64,000 nucleotides of DNA, from contig NZ_CP053351.1 of assembly GCF_013394655.1 (NCBI RefSeq), forward strand, positions 1,054,001 through 1,118,000. Reading direction: 5' to 3'. The stretch comes from Winogradskyella schleiferi. GTDB lineage: Bacteria; Bacteroidota; Bacteroidia; Flavobacteriales; Flavobacteriaceae. The position numbers were made by a program, and so were the translations under genes. Below the pieces are notes generated by a model. It ran no database searches and was not told the DNA's origin. It saw nothing but the letters and a program-made list of their open reading frames with translations. Positions 15,748-25,206 of the stretch are shown piece after piece (positions within the stretch are counted from its first letter, which is position 1; every line of letters begins with the position of its first letter).

Positions 15748-18744
15748 ATGAAAAAGATTATCTGCTTATTTACATTTATGATGTTTAGCTTGGGACTCTT
15801 TGCTCAGGATTATAAAGAACTTATTGCCGAAGGAACGACTACTGTAGAAGCTATTGTTGAGGTTGCAGAACGTCACTTTGATACCGTAGGAAGAGAGCGA
15901 GGAACAGGTTATAAGCCATTTAGACGTTGGCAGTATTTTGCTGAACGTGCCATGGATGAAACAGGAAAATTGAAATCCCCCGACTTTTATTACAATGAAC
16001 TTCAAAATTATAATGCACGACTGAATAATGAAGGTTTAGCAGCAAGAACAGTTGTTGGCACTTGGGAAGAAATGGGACCAACCTATTGGAATGCAACTTC
16101 TGGTTATAATCCAGGTGTTGGTCGTATCACATCAATCGCCACAGAAAACGGAAATCCAAATCATATGATTGTAGGTAGCCAAACAGGTGGTGTCTGGAAA
16201 ACGCTAGATGGTGGAACGACATGGTCAGTGCTTACCGATAATTTAGCCAATATGGATGTATATGCATTGGCTATAGATCCGTTAAATAGTTCAACCTATT
16301 TTTGGGGATCTTACAGTGGTACTGTATTCAAATCTAGCGATGGTGGATCGACGTGGTCACTTCATAGTAATTTGCCTGGAGGTGGATTTGTAAACAAAAT
16401 TCTAATTCATCCTACGGATACATCTATAATGTATTGTAGTGCCCAGGGTAACGGACTATTTAAATCTGTTGATGGAGGTTCGTCTTGGTCTATAATTCAT
16501 TCCACTGTGACAAATGGTTTCGATTTTGAATTTAAACCAGGAGACCCAAATACGGTTTATGCTTCGGGAAATAATTTTTATAAATCTACAGACGGCGGGC
16601 TCACCTTTAGTTCTCCTAGTGCATCAGACGATTTGAATCAAGAGTTTGTAACCGGTTCAAATTCTTGGAGCATAAGTAACGCAAATAGCAATAATTCCGT
16701 AACTCCAAGAACAGGAAGTGCTATGGCATTTTTCTTTATAGATAATTTTTCTAGTCCAACAACAAGATTACTTAGTCCGTCATTAGATTTAGCTGGCGCA
16801 GTATCGCCAGAGCTAAAATTTTCTTTTACGCAAGTAAGTTGGGACGGTGATATTGATGCCTTAAGAGTTTTATATAAAACATCAGCTTCAGGAGATTGGA
16901 CGGAACTCGCAAATTATACGGACGAGGTGACAAGTTGGTCGGATATTACACTTAGCTTACCAAATCCATCATCAGATTATTATGTAGCGTTTGAAGCAAC
17001 AGCAAATTATGGAAGAGGAGTTACTTTAGATGATGTTTCGGTTGAAGACAGCACTTTAGGCCTTGTCTATTCTGAAGGTTTTGAAACTATTTCGAATGAA
17101 TTCGGTACTGGTCCAAAAATGATTGGGGTTTCTACAGATGATCCTTTAGCAGTATATGTTTTGGAAGCTGAAGATGGCAAGTTTGGAGGGTTGTATAAAT
17201 CTGCGGATAGTGGTTCGAATTTTAATATTTTGAATCATACAGATAAAAACTTTTTCGGGTACGAAAGTTTAGCTGATGATGAAAGAGGTCAAGCGCCAAG
17301 GGATATGGATATCGCCGTAAACCCAAATGATGTTAATGATGTTCATATTGCAGGTATTAATACGTGGCGATCAACTAATGGAGGCGTCGATTTTAATATT
17401 ACATCACAATGGACTCCTTTTAGCGCTAATAATGAAAATATTGGCTATTGTCATGCCGATGTGGACATCATGGAATTTGTGGGCACTGGAGTTGATACGA
17501 AACTTTTGGTGGGAACCGATGGCGGAATTTATCGCGCAGATAATCCAACACTTGTAAATAGTAGTTATTATACTGATCTTACTGCAGGACTAGGTATAAG
17601 ACAGTTTTATAAAATAGGCGTAAGTCAAACCGAACCAGTATTGGTAACTGGTGGTTCACAGGATAATGGGTCATCTATATTAGGTACTGACGGAAATTGG
17701 ACTGATTGGTGGGGCGCAGACGGTATGGAAGGCTTTATAGATAAAACGGATTCACAGGTTATTTACGGTACGTCCCAATATGGTTCTTTTGTGAAGAGTT
17801 TTAATGGTGGAGCAAACATTGCATTTCTAACCCAACCAGATGATAAAGGAGGCGATTTTAATTGGAATTGGATAGTGCCTTATGAGCAAGATCCAATAGT
17901 TCAAGATGTCATTTATTGTGCATTTGATGAGGTTTATAAATCCCTTGATGGTGGAATAAATTGGACATCTATTTCTCAGGAATTTGCTAACGACGTAGAT
18001 CATTTTAAAGTGGCACCAACAGATAACAGTAAAATGTATTTATCCATTAACGGCGCCTTTTGGTACACGTCTAATGGCGGAACGTCGTGGACACAATCAT
18101 CGCTTAATTTGGGTGGCGGAAGAATTAATGGCATTGCTGTACACCCTACCGATCCAGATAAAATAGCTATTGCAACTACAAACGGCCAAAAAGTATATGT
18201 AAGTACAGATAATGGCGAAAACTGGACATCTATACGATGGAATCTACCAAATTTCTCTGCACAAGCGGTAACGTGGCAAGATAATGGAGAAGATGGTCTT
18301 TATGTCGGTATGAACTACGGCATATATTACACCGATAATCAATTGGGTGAGACATGGACGCCGTTCAATAATGGATTGCCAAATGTAAGGATTAATGAAC
18401 TCGAAATTAATGCCGTAGATGGTAAGTTATACGCTGCCACCTATGGAAGAGGTTTGTGGAGATCTGATCTGTATAATGAAACCTTAAGTGTTTCTGATTT
18501 CGAATTGGATAATTTCACCTTATATCCAAATCCCACTAAGGACAGCGTAAATTTAAAATGGAATACTTCAGAAGATGTTACAGTACGAATTTATAGTACA
18601 CTGGGAAAATTGATGTTTTATGCTAAAAACGTGAACTTAGCGAACGCTTATAGCATTGAAACATCATCTTATGAAACCGGAGTTTATTTTGTGAAATTAA
18701 ATACCTCTAATGGTGAAATAACCAAAAAATTGATTTTAAAATAA
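15748..18744 (+). CDS. Secreted BNR/sortilin-like repeat protein with T9SS type A sorting domain
   Basis: A 998-residue extracellular protein. It has a signal peptide (MKKIICLFTFMMFSLGLFAQ), a beta-propeller body with at least eight Asp-box (BNR) motifs such as TLDGGTTW, SSDGGSTW, SVDGGSSW, TSNGGTSW and STDNGENW, and a MAM- or jelly-roll-like insert at about residues 300-420. The last 75 residues (YPNPTKDSVNLKW to ITKKLILK) are a T9SS type A sorting tail. This fold is known in sortilins and sialidases, but there is no sialidase catalytic set I can see, so it is probably an adhesin or a binding protein. The true start is the Met at 15748; the longer frame from 15670 would overlap the symporter start. 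Confidence 0.9.
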   Translation: MKKIICLFTFMMFSLGLFAQDYKELIAEGTTTVEAIVEVAERHFDTVGRERGTGYKPFRRWQYFAERAMDETGKLKSPDFYYNELQNYNARLNNEGLAARTVVGTWEEMGPTYWNATSGYNPGVGRITSIATENGNPNHMIVGSQTGGVWKTLDGGTTWSVLTDNLANMDVYALAIDPLNSSTYFWGSYSGTVFKSSDGGSTWSLHSNLPGGGFVNKILIHPTDTSIMYCSAQGNGLFKSVDGGSSWSIIHSTVTNGFDFEFKPGDPNTVYASGNNFYKSTDGGLTFSSPSASDDLNQEFVTGSNSWSISNANSNNSVTPRTGSAMAFFFIDNFSSPTTRLLSPSLDLAGAVSPELKFSFTQVSWDGDIDALRVLYKTSASGDWTELANYTDEVTSWSDITLSLPNPSSDYYVAFEATANYGRGVTLDDVSVEDSTLGLVYSEGFETISNEFGTGPKMIGVSTDDPLAVYVLEAEDGKFGGLYKSADSGSNFNILNHTDKNFFGYESLADDERGQAPRDMDIAVNPNDVNDVHIAGINTWRSTNGGVDFNITSQWTPFSANNENIGYCHADVDIMEFVGTGVDTKLLVGTDGGIYRADNPTLVNSSYYTDLTAGLGIRQFYKIGVSQTEPVLVTGGSQDNGSSILGTDGNWTDWWGADGMEGFIDKTDSQVIYGTSQYGSFVKSFNGGANIAFLTQPDDKGGDFNWNWIVPYEQDPIVQDVIYCAFDEVYKSLDGGINWTSISQEFANDVDHFKVAPTDNSKMYLSINGAFWYTSNGGTSWTQSSLNLGGGRINGIAVHPTDPDKIAIATTNGQKVYVSTDNGENWTSIRWNLPNFSAQAVTWQDNGEDGLYVGMNYGIYYTDNQLGETWTPFNNGLPNVRINELEINAVDGKLYAATYGRGLWRSDLYNETLSVSDFELDNFTLYPNPTKDSVNLKWNTSEDVTVRIYSTLGKLMFYAKNVNLANAYSIETSSYETGVYFVKLNTSNGEITKKLILK

Positions 18745-18764
18745 GTCTTGCAATAGATTCAAAA

Positions 18765-18801
18765 AGTCCAATTACAAAGAATACGTAATTGGACTTTTTT
18801 T
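18765..18801 (+). terminator. Intrinsic terminator of the BNR-repeat gene
   Basis: agtccaattac / gtaattggact is an 11-bp perfect stem with a 9-base loop followed by a T run (18795-18801). It lies 20 bases past the stop. Confidence 0.92.
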
Positions 18802-18992
18802 ACAGAAGTGATTTTAGCTTTTTACGTTTGCTAAAAAATCGCCCTTTTTCGTCCATTCTTCGTCTTTTTTTATTTCCGTAACAATGCTATGCAAATCAAA
18901 AAAGCCTTCAACTAGCCAAAAAATCGCTAATTTTCGCTTAAATGTTAAAAGTTTAAATAACTTCATGTTCAAAAATCTGTACCTTCGCAGTC

Positions 18993-19610
18993 ATGGAATT
19001 TTCATCAAAACTTTTGGAAAACGCAGTCAACGAAATGTCGCAGTTACCAGGAATCGGTAAGCGAACTGCATTGCGTTTGGTTTTGCATTTATTGCGTCAA
19101 CCAGAACATCAAACCTTTCAATTGGCAGATGCTTTATCTAAGGTGCGACGTGAAATTAACTTTTGTAAATCGTGCCATAATATCAGTGATAAAGTGTTGT
19201 GCGAAATCTGCGAAAACCCAAATAGAAATAGCGAATTAATTTGTGTGGTGGAAGATATAAGAGATGTAATGGCTGTGGAAAATACCAGCTCCTTTAAAGG
19301 TCTGTATCACGTTTTAGGCGGAAAGATATCACCAATGGATGGGATTGGGCCACAGGATTTGAATATTTCTACTTTAGTTGAAAAAGTGAAATCAGGAAAA
19401 GTCAAGGAATTGATTTTTGCCATGAGTCCAACGATGGAAGGAGATACCACCAATTTTTATATCTTCAGGCAAATACAAGATTACAATGTAGCCATGTCCA
19501 CGATTGCGAGAGGCGTTGCAGCTGGAAACGAATTGGAATATACCGACGAAATTACTTTAGGTCGTAGCATAATTGATCGTGTGCCTTTTGAAGCATCACT
19601 AAAATCATGA
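18993..19610 (+). CDS. recR: Recombination mediator protein RecR
   Basis: A 205-residue protein that works with RecF and RecO to load RecA at gaps in single-stranded DNA. The helix-hairpin-helix near the start ([18 protein letters not shown]) binds DNA, a four-Cys zinc finger is [16 protein letters not shown] at about residues 57-72, and the Toprim domain follows with [13 protein letters not shown] and [16 protein letters not shown]. Length and order are as in the family. A short leader with TACCTTCG (18980-18987), close to the TAnnTTTG -7 form, ends only five bases before the ATG. The GT2 gene starts four bases after its stop. Confidence 0.97.
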   Translation: MEFSSKLLENAVNEMSQLPGIGKRTALRLVLHLLRQPEHQTFQLADALSKVRREINFCKSCHNISDKVLCEICENPNRNSELICVVEDIRDVMAVENTSSFKGLYHVLGGKISPMDGIGPQDLNISTLVEKVKSGKVKELIFAMSPTMEGDTTNFYIFRQIQDYNVAMSTIARGVAAGNELEYTDEITLGRSIIDRVPFEASLKS

Positions 19611-19614
19611 TGTT

Positions 19615-20715
19615 TTGAAGTTATCTGTCATCATATTAAATTATAATGTGCGCTACTTTTTGGAATTATGTCTGAAAAGCGTTCAAGAAGCCATTGTCAA
19701 TATCGATGCCGAAATAATTGTGATAGATAACAATTCTCAAGACGATAGTTGCGCTATGGTAAAGCAACTATTTCCTACTGTAAAACTTATAGAAAACAAC
19801 GAAAATTCAGGGTTTTCGAACGGTAATAACATTGGTGTTGCTCACGCTAAAGGCGACTATCTTTGTATTCTAAATCCAGATACGGTTGTCGCTGAGGATA
19901 CATTTACTAAACTTATCCAGTATGCGGATTCAAAAGAGAATCTTGGTATTATTGGTTGTCAACTCATTGATGGAAAAGGTCAATTTCTTCCAGAAAGTAA
20001 ACGAAATGTGCCAACGCCAAAAGTGTCTTTAATGAAAATGTTGGGAAGAACTAAGGGTTACTACGCAAACGATGTTCAAATTGAAAGTAAGGGTAAAGTT
20101 GATATTTTAGTGGGCGCATTTATGTGGCTCAAAAAAGACGTATATGAAGCTGTTGGAGGTTTTGATGAAGCTTATTTCATGTATGGAGAAGATATCGATT
20201 TATCGTATAAGGTTGTAAAAGCTGGCTACGATAATTATTATTATGGCGACACAACCATTATACATTTTAAAGGGGAAAGCACACTCAAAGATGCGAAATA
20301 CGCCAAACGCTTTTATGGAGCGATGCAAATTTTTTACAAAAAGCATTTCAAACAAAATCTGTTTTTTAATGTCATCGTTTGGCTAGGAATTAAATTGGCA
20401 TATGTGATGAGTAAGTCTCCAGAGACATTGGAAACAACAACGAAAAGATCATATGTATATTCTAAAACTCGAGACCAATCTTTAGAAAAACAATTACCAA
20501 AACCAGTAGAGTTTTTAGATTCACTAGAAGATAAAATTGAAACTCATAGTATGGTGGTTTACGATTTTAATATGCTGAACACTACGACCGTGATCCGTGA
20601 CATGAAACAGAAATCGAAACAAGAAAATATTGTTTTTAGATTTCTACCAAAAAACAGTAAATTTATCATCGGAAGTGATAGCGCTCTCAATAGAGGTAAA
20701 GTATTACATTTCTAA
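19615..20715 (+). CDS. Glycosyltransferase family 2 protein
   Basis: A 366-residue GT-A fold enzyme, probably transferring a sugar such as rhamnose to a surface glycan in the cytoplasm. The N-terminal nucleotide-binding strand is SVIILNYNVRYF, the metal motif is PDT in CILNPDTVVAE, and the acceptor part includes GAFMWLKKDVYEAVGGFDE and MYGEDIDLSYK. The C-terminal 100 residues are less typical. The start is TTG at 19615, four bases after the recR stop; the nearby ATGs are out of frame. It is very likely translated by coupling to recR. Confidence 0.92.
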   Translation: MKLSVIILNYNVRYFLELCLKSVQEAIVNIDAEIIVIDNNSQDDSCAMVKQLFPTVKLIENNENSGFSNGNNIGVAHAKGDYLCILNPDTVVAEDTFTKLIQYADSKENLGIIGCQLIDGKGQFLPESKRNVPTPKVSLMKMLGRTKGYYANDVQIESKGKVDILVGAFMWLKKDVYEAVGGFDEAYFMYGEDIDLSYKVVKAGYDNYYYGDTTIIHFKGESTLKDAKYAKRFYGAMQIFYKKHFKQNLFFNVIVWLGIKLAYVMSKSPETLETTTKRSYVYSKTRDQSLEKQLPKPVEFLDSLEDKIETHSMVVYDFNMLNTTTVIRDMKQKSKQENIVFRFLPKNSKFIIGSDSALNRGKVLHF

Positions 20716-20806
20716 AGTTGTATTAATTGAATAAAAATCAACGATTCATCTGTTTTTTTATTAATTTTGCAATCGATTTTAAAATAAAGACCTTCAAATT
20801 ATAGAT

Positions 20807-22300
20807 ATGGCAAAGTTCGAACTTAAGTTACCTAAAATGGGTGAAAGTGTTGCAGAAGCAACCATAACCTCATGGCTTAAAGATGTTGGCGATACAATTG
20901 AAGCAGATGAAGCTGTTTTAGAAATTGCTACAGATAAAGTAGATAGCGAAGTACCGAGTGAAGTCGATGGCGTTTTAGTCGAAAAACTATTTGATGTTGA
21001 TGATGTAGTACAAGTAGGGCAGACTATTGCCATAATTGAAACTGAAGGCGGAGAAACCACAGAAGTGAAAGCTCCTGAAGCAGAACCAGAACCACAACCA
21101 GAACCTATTGCTGAACCAGAAGCTCCTAAGGCCGTTGCTGATGTTGCACAAACTGTAGTGGCAGCAAAAACAGCGGTTGAACCAGTGGTGTCTACAGAAG
21201 ATCGGTTTTATTCTCCTTTGGTTAAAAACATAGCGAAACAAGAAGGTATTTCCCAATCCGAATTAGACACTATTCCAGGAACAGGAAAAGACAATCGTGT
21301 CACTAAAAACGATATTAAAGCCTATTTAGAATCGCGTAGGTCTGCACCAAGTCCTGCTCAAGCATCTACTTCTCAGCCTGAAACGGATGAAACACCTAAG
21401 GCAGAACCTGTTTCAGCTACGAAAGATGATGACACAAAGCGTTTGGATGCTGAGCGTAGACAAAGTTCAATTGAAGCTCCTAAGAAAGAAGTGGACACCG
21501 AGCATAGTCAAAGTACAGAAAAATCTAAATCAGAAAAATCAGTAGATAAATCAGCCGAGAAATCTAAAGAAAAACCAATTGAAGTTTCAAATGGTGACGA
21601 GATTATAGAAATGACCAGAATGGGGAAACTCATTTCAAAATATATGGTAGACTCGGTGCAAACGTCTGCCCATGTGCAATCGTTTATTGAGGCTGATGTA
21701 ACCAACATCTGGAACTGGAGAAAGAAAGTAAAAAACGACTTTATGAAGCGGGAAGGTGAAAATCTAACCTTCACTCCAATCTTTATGGAAGCTGTAACAA
21801 AGGCTTTAAAAGAATTCCCAATGATGAATATTTCCGTTCAAGGCGATAAAATCATTAAAAAGAAAGCCATAAATGTTGGAATGGCAGCTGCTTTACCAGA
21901 CGGTAATTTAATTGTACCAGTCATTAAAAATGCTGACCAGTTAAATTTATTTGGGATGGCAAAACGTGTTAACGATTTAGCCAATAGAGCACGAACCGGA
22001 CAATTAAGTCCAGATGATATACAAGGAGGCACTTACACCGTAACCAATGTTGGTACTTTCGGTAGTATCATGGGAACACCAATCATTAATCAACCACAGG
22101 TTGGTATTTTAGCATTAGGTGCTATTAGAAAAACGCCTGCAGTGATTGAAGGGCCAGAAGGTGATTACATTGGCATCCGTTATAAAATGTATTTATCCCA
22201 TTCTTACGACCATAGAGTGGTTAATGGTGCTCTCGGTGGACAGTTTGTAAAAGCGGTCAAGGATTATTTGGAAGCTTGGGATTCTGATCGGGAAATTTAA
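20807..22300 (+). CDS. 2-oxo acid dehydrogenase E2 component (acyltransferase)
   Basis: A 497-residue core subunit of a 2-oxoacid dehydrogenase complex. In order: one lipoyl domain (residues 1-80, lipoyl Lys at about 44 in EIATDKVDSEV), a charged linker, a peripheral-subunit-binding domain (about 132-172, FYSPLVKNIAKQEGIS to VTKNDIKAYLESR), a second linker rich in Ser, Lys and Glu, and the catalytic acyltransferase domain. The active-site motif reads SYDHRVVNG near residue 469: the His is present, but the Asp of the usual DHRVVDG is Asn. The E1 and E3 genes are not adjacent, so the substrate (branched-chain, pyruvate or oxoglutarate) stays open. TAATTTTG at 20762-20769 may be its -7 element. 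Confidence 0.92.
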   Translation: MAKFELKLPKMGESVAEATITSWLKDVGDTIEADEAVLEIATDKVDSEVPSEVDGVLVEKLFDVDDVVQVGQTIAIIETEGGETTEVKAPEAEPEPQPEPIAEPEAPKAVADVAQTVVAAKTAVEPVVSTEDRFYSPLVKNIAKQEGISQSELDTIPGTGKDNRVTKNDIKAYLESRRSAPSPAQASTSQPETDETPKAEPVSATKDDDTKRLDAERRQSSIEAPKKEVDTEHSQSTEKSKSEKSVDKSAEKSKEKPIEVSNGDEIIEMTRMGKLISKYMVDSVQTSAHVQSFIEADVTNIWNWRKKVKNDFMKREGENLTFTPIFMEAVTKALKEFPMMNISVQGDKIIKKKAINVGMAAALPDGNLIVPVIKNADQLNLFGMAKRVNDLANRARTGQLSPDDIQGGTYTVTNVGTFGSIMGTPIINQPQVGILALGAIRKTPAVIEGPEGDYIGIRYKMYLSHSYDHRVVNGALGGQFVKAVKDYLEAWDSDREI

Positions 22301-22368
22301 ACAAATCCCTTTGAAAAAAGGGATCTCATTAAGAGATACTCTCTTTTCAAATTATAAATCAAAAAGCG

Positions 22369-22400
22369 AAAAGCACAGTTTTAGGACTGTGCTTTTTTTT
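22369..22400 (+). terminator. Intrinsic terminator of the E2 gene
   Basis: aaaagcacagt / actgtgctttt with a 6-base loop and a run of eight T on the plus strand (22393-22400). A very similar hairpin lies at 23595-23630, on the other side of the oxidoreductase gene. Confidence 0.92.
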
Positions 22401-22413
22401 CTGCTATATAATT

Positions 22414-23499
22414 CTAGTTGCTCTCCTCAACAAAACCATCCCAACGTCGCATATAAGTGATAAACGTATCACTTAAGCCTTCGTTTTTCAAATAGGATTC
22501 AGTTACAGGCGTTTCAATAGGCGTAAAATTAGGGTGGTTCATAACTTTCAAGGGGAAATCATGATGTAGAATTGCTGAACGACCGATGGTAACAAAGTCA
22601 ACTCCTAAATCTAATACTTTTTGGACCTGCTTAGCAGTTTCTATTTTACCAGCCACAGTAAGTTTTACATTTTTATAATCGAGTTGTAGAATATGTTCTA
22701 ATAGGCTAAGTTCACTTTCAGGATATTCTTCTGGCCTTTTAAAACAATCCCAAAGCGATATATCTAAAAAATCAATTTGATTACTATCAATCAGTTGTTG
22801 CGAAATCAATTTTATTTCAGATAGTTTCATGCCAAATCTTTCCGGTGATAATCTAACACCCAATAAAAATTCCAGACCACATTGGTTTCTAATTCCATCT
22901 ACAATTTCAAATAATAATCTTGAGCGATTTTCAAGAGAGCCTCCATAATCATCGGTTCGTTTATTGATCTCTGAACTTAAAAATTGCGTTAAAATATAAC
23001 CATGAGCACCATGAACTTCTACGCCATCGTAACCACAACGCTTAGCTCTTACGGCTGCAGCTATAAAATCATTTTTTAGCTCTTTTACTTCTTTTAGACT
23101 TAAAGCTCTGGCATTATGTTTTTCGCTGTCAGAAGGACAAACGGCTTTTTCACCAATAACATCTTTAGGAGATCGCATACCTGCATGATGCAATTGTATT
23201 ACGGCTAAACTACCTTCAGCTTTAATGGCTTTGGCAAGTTTGGTATGGCCTTCAGTCAAATTATCCGAAAATATGCCTAACTGTCCTGGAAAACCTTTAC
23301 CTATTTCTTGCACATGTGAAGCACAGGTCATCACTAAGCCAAATCGCCCTTTGGCACGCATTGTCAACCAACGAAATTCATCCTCGGAAAGTTGCCCATC
23401 CTCATAGCTTTGTCGGTTGGTTAATGGTGCTAGCATAAATCGATTTTTTTGGGTTTTACCACATTTAAATATAATTGAATCTTTAGGGTCGTTTTTCAT
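22414..23499 (-). CDS. NADH:flavin oxidoreductase (old yellow enzyme family)
   Basis: A 361-residue FMN-dependent TIM-barrel enzyme that reduces activated C=C bonds. Family marks are MLAPLTNRQS at the N-terminus, AVIQLHHAGMRS, the AVRAKRCGYDGVEVHGAHGYILTQFLS strand with the conserved His and Asn-type FMN contacts, NKRTDDYGGSLENRSR, and VTIGRSAILHHDFP near the C-terminus. No signal peptide is present, so it acts in the cytoplasm. Substrate is not decidable. The gene is alone, with near-identical terminators on both sides. Confidence 0.95.
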   Translation of the reverse strand: MKNDPKDSIIFKCGKTQKNRFMLAPLTNRQSYEDGQLSEDEFRWLTMRAKGRFGLVMTCASHVQEIGKGFPGQLGIFSDNLTEGHTKLAKAIKAEGSLAVIQLHHAGMRSPKDVIGEKAVCPSDSEKHNARALSLKEVKELKNDFIAAAVRAKRCGYDGVEVHGAHGYILTQFLSSEINKRTDDYGGSLENRSRLLFEIVDGIRNQCGLEFLLGVRLSPERFGMKLSEIKLISQQLIDSNQIDFLDISLWDCFKRPEEYPESELSLLEHILQLDYKNVKLTVAGKIETAKQVQKVLDLGVDFVTIGRSAILHHDFPLKVMNHPNFTPIETPVTESYLKNEGLSDTFITYMRRWDGFVEESN

Positions 23500-23594
23500 T
23501 TAATAATGATGGGTTTTTATGAGAGCGAAGTTCGGTTATTTGTTTTTAAAGTCAAACCTTTCTGTTTTGTTATGGAATCTCATTATAATTACTT

Positions 23595-23630
23595 AAAAAG
23601 CACAATCTCAGGATTGTGCTTTTTTTTTTT
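23595..23630 (+). terminator. Strong hairpin terminator between two minus-strand genes
   Basis: aaaaagcacaatc / gattgtgctttttt with the 4-base loop tcag and a run of eleven T (23620-23630) on the plus strand. On the minus strand five T follow the stem, so it can end the peroxiredoxin transcript at 23700, but its stronger side faces plus-strand RNA, where no gene precedes it. The small plus-strand frame at 23506-23736 reads through the hairpin and is not credible. Confidence 0.8.
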
Positions 23631-23699
23631 ATTCTGTTTGAAAACTTCAGATCTAAAACACCAGAAACCATTACTGGAACTGCGTAAAATAGCTGCGTT

Positions 23700-24341
23700 T
23701 TATTTCAGGTTTGGTTGTGGTGTCATCCTTAAATAAGGCTTAACTTCGGTATGTCCTTTTGGGAACAAACCAGGAATGTCTTCATTCGCAACAGATGGTA
23801 CTATAACACAGTCATCTCCGGTATTCCAATTCGCAGGTGTCGCGACTTTATGATATGCAGTTAATTGCAAAGAATCTATGACTCTCAATAATTCGTCAAA
23901 ATTCCGTCCAGTTGATGCAGGATACGTAATGGTCAATTTTACCTTTTTATCTGGATCTATAACAAACAAAGATCTCACCGTAAGTTTACTGTCAGCATTG
24001 GGATGAATCATATCATATAATTCAGCTACTTTTCTATCTTCATCTGCAATTATAGGAAAGTTTACCTCAGTGTTTTGTGTTTCATTAATATCCTTTACCC
24101 AGCCTTTATGTGATACCAAACCATCTACACTTAGTGCAACTACTTTAACGTTTCTTTTGTCAAATTCAGTTTTATATTTGGCTACGGTTCCTAACTCAGT
24201 TGTGCAAACTGGCGTATAATCTGCAGGATGGGAAAATAGAATTCCCCAACTTTCACCAAGCCATTCATGAAAATTAATTTCGCCTTCTGTGGATTGTGCT
24301 GTAAAATTAGGTGCTTCATCACCTAGTCTAATCGTGCTCAT
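23700..24341 (-). CDS. Peroxiredoxin, 1-Cys (Prx6) type
   Basis: A 213-residue cytoplasmic thiol peroxidase that reduces hydrogen peroxide and alkyl peroxides. The active site is SHPADYTPVCTTELG, with peroxidatic Cys about residue 46 and Thr 43. The C-terminal arm of Prx6-type enzymes is present (DDCVIVPSVANEDIPGLFPKG). The length is normal for the Prx6 group. Reductant genes are not nearby; low-molecular-weight thiols are possible, and a bacillithiol gene (bshC) occurs at 52 kb. It ends at the terminator at 23595-23630. Confidence 0.95.
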   Translation of the reverse strand: MSTIRLGDEAPNFTAQSTEGEINFHEWLGESWGILFSHPADYTPVCTTELGTVAKYKTEFDKRNVKVVALSVDGLVSHKGWVKDINETQNTEVNFPIIADEDRKVAELYDMIHPNADSKLTVRSLFVIDPDKKVKLTITYPASTGRNFDELLRVIDSLQLTAYHKVATPANWNTGDDCVIVPSVANEDIPGLFPKGHTEVKPYLRMTPQPNLK

Positions 24342-24552
24342 ATTTTTTTTAATTTAAGATTATTAATTTCTTGTCTTATTACTCAAATTAAAGCAAGAAT
24401 CGCCAATTTTATGGCATTAAAACTAAGTTAGTCTATTTTTTTCATAAAGCCAAGGTTCAAAAATGAGTTTAACGTGAGTATAACATTATTACCCTTTAAT
24501 GTCAAAAAGTCTGTAGAGTTTCAAGTGCAGACCTTTCGGGTATTTGAAGCTG

Positions 24553-24804
24553 TTAATCTAATTCTTCACAGGAAAACCCCATAAGTTTCACTTGATTAAT
24601 AATATCGATTTGGCTTAAGTTTTTACGGGAATCTACCCTTAAAACTTTGTCAATATCTTCTAAATCTACGGACCATTCAATTATATTTCTGTTAGCGTTA
24701 AACAATAATTGTAACATATCTAAGTCGAGCATAGTTTCGATATTTGTTTTAAAGATATGAATCTGCATGTCGTTTTGCGATGTTTTATAAATTGTGCTGC
24801 TCAT
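24553..24804 (-). CDS. Small protein, third gene of the ECF sigma operon
   Basis: An 83-residue soluble protein (MSSTIYKTSQNDMQIHIFK) with alternating strand and helix, rather like a ferredoxin-type fold of the heavy-metal-associated kind but without a CxxC motif. The two segments NIETMLDLDMLQLL and NQVKLMGFSCEELD give the best-kept outline. It overlaps the end of the membrane-protein gene by 20 bases (24785-24804), a strong sign of translational coupling. A longer frame up to 24972 exists but lies inside the neighbour and is rejected. Its function is unknown; position suggests a partner of the membrane protein and the sigma factor. Confidence 0.75.
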   Translation of the reverse strand: MSSTIYKTSQNDMQIHIFKTNIETMLDLDMLQLLFNANRNIIEWSVDLEDIDKVLRVDSRKNLSQIDIINQVKLMGFSCEELD

Positions 24805-25195
24805 TTGTTTCTTCTTTAGAGGTTTTACGATTGATATAGGCTTCATAAGCTTGATTTCCTTCTTCTTTCCAAAAGTCATCATAATGTTTCCATTTTGAGA
24901 ATTCACCCTTAGTATTGTGGTCACATTTCGATGATTTGGATGCTTTTTTATCTTTGCCTCCAAAGCCACCACAACCGCCTAAGAGAATTTTTAATAGAAT
25001 AAAAATACCAACGGATTCCCAAAACGTAAGTGTTGTGAGGCCAAATATCATTGGCATTAACCAATTCCATAGCCACATAATAATAAAGCCAAACAATATG
25101 GCTAATCCTGTAATAAATAGGGCACCAAAAAGTATCATTCCAATAATTTCCCCTGGTGATTTGCCTCTCATTTTATGCTTAAAGTAATTTGACAT
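24785..25195 (-). CDS. Small two-helix membrane protein, second gene of the ECF sigma operon
   Basis: A 136-residue protein. Residues about 16-42 form one membrane helix (IIGMILFGALFITGLAILFGFIIMW), about 45-75 a second (PMIFGLTTLTFWESVGIFILLKILL), then a Gly-Cys-Gly-Gly turn and a basic, hydrophilic tail with FSKWKHYDDFWKEEGNQAYEAY. The tail is on the same side as the N-terminus, probably the cytoplasm. It follows the sigma gene after 11 bases and overlaps the next gene. It lacks the FecR- or zinc-finger-type anti-sigma features I know, but its place makes an anti-sigma or sensing role possible. Confidence 0.8.
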   Translation of the reverse strand: MSNYFKHKMRGKSPGEIIGMILFGALFITGLAILFGFIIMWLWNWLMPMIFGLTTLTFWESVGIFILLKILLGGCGGFGGKDKKASKSSKCDHNTKGEFSKWKHYDDFWKEEGNQAYEAYINRKTSKEETNEQHNL

Positions 25196-25206
25196 GTTCT
25201 TTTATT

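Noticed and set aside
19606..19617. ATG start for the glycosyltransferase
   Set aside because: The ATGs here are out of frame with the conserved start; TTG at 19615 is the only one that gives MKLSVIILNYN.
23506..23736. Plus-strand 76-codon frame ahead of the terminator at 23595
   Set aside because: It reads straight through the strong hairpin and T run and into the peroxiredoxin gene on the other strand, and has no family look.
24553..24972. 139-codon version of the small third gene of the sigma operon
   Set aside because: The first 56 codons lie inside the membrane-protein gene in another frame; the Met at 24804 gives a clean 83-residue protein with the 20-base overlap expected for coupled genes.
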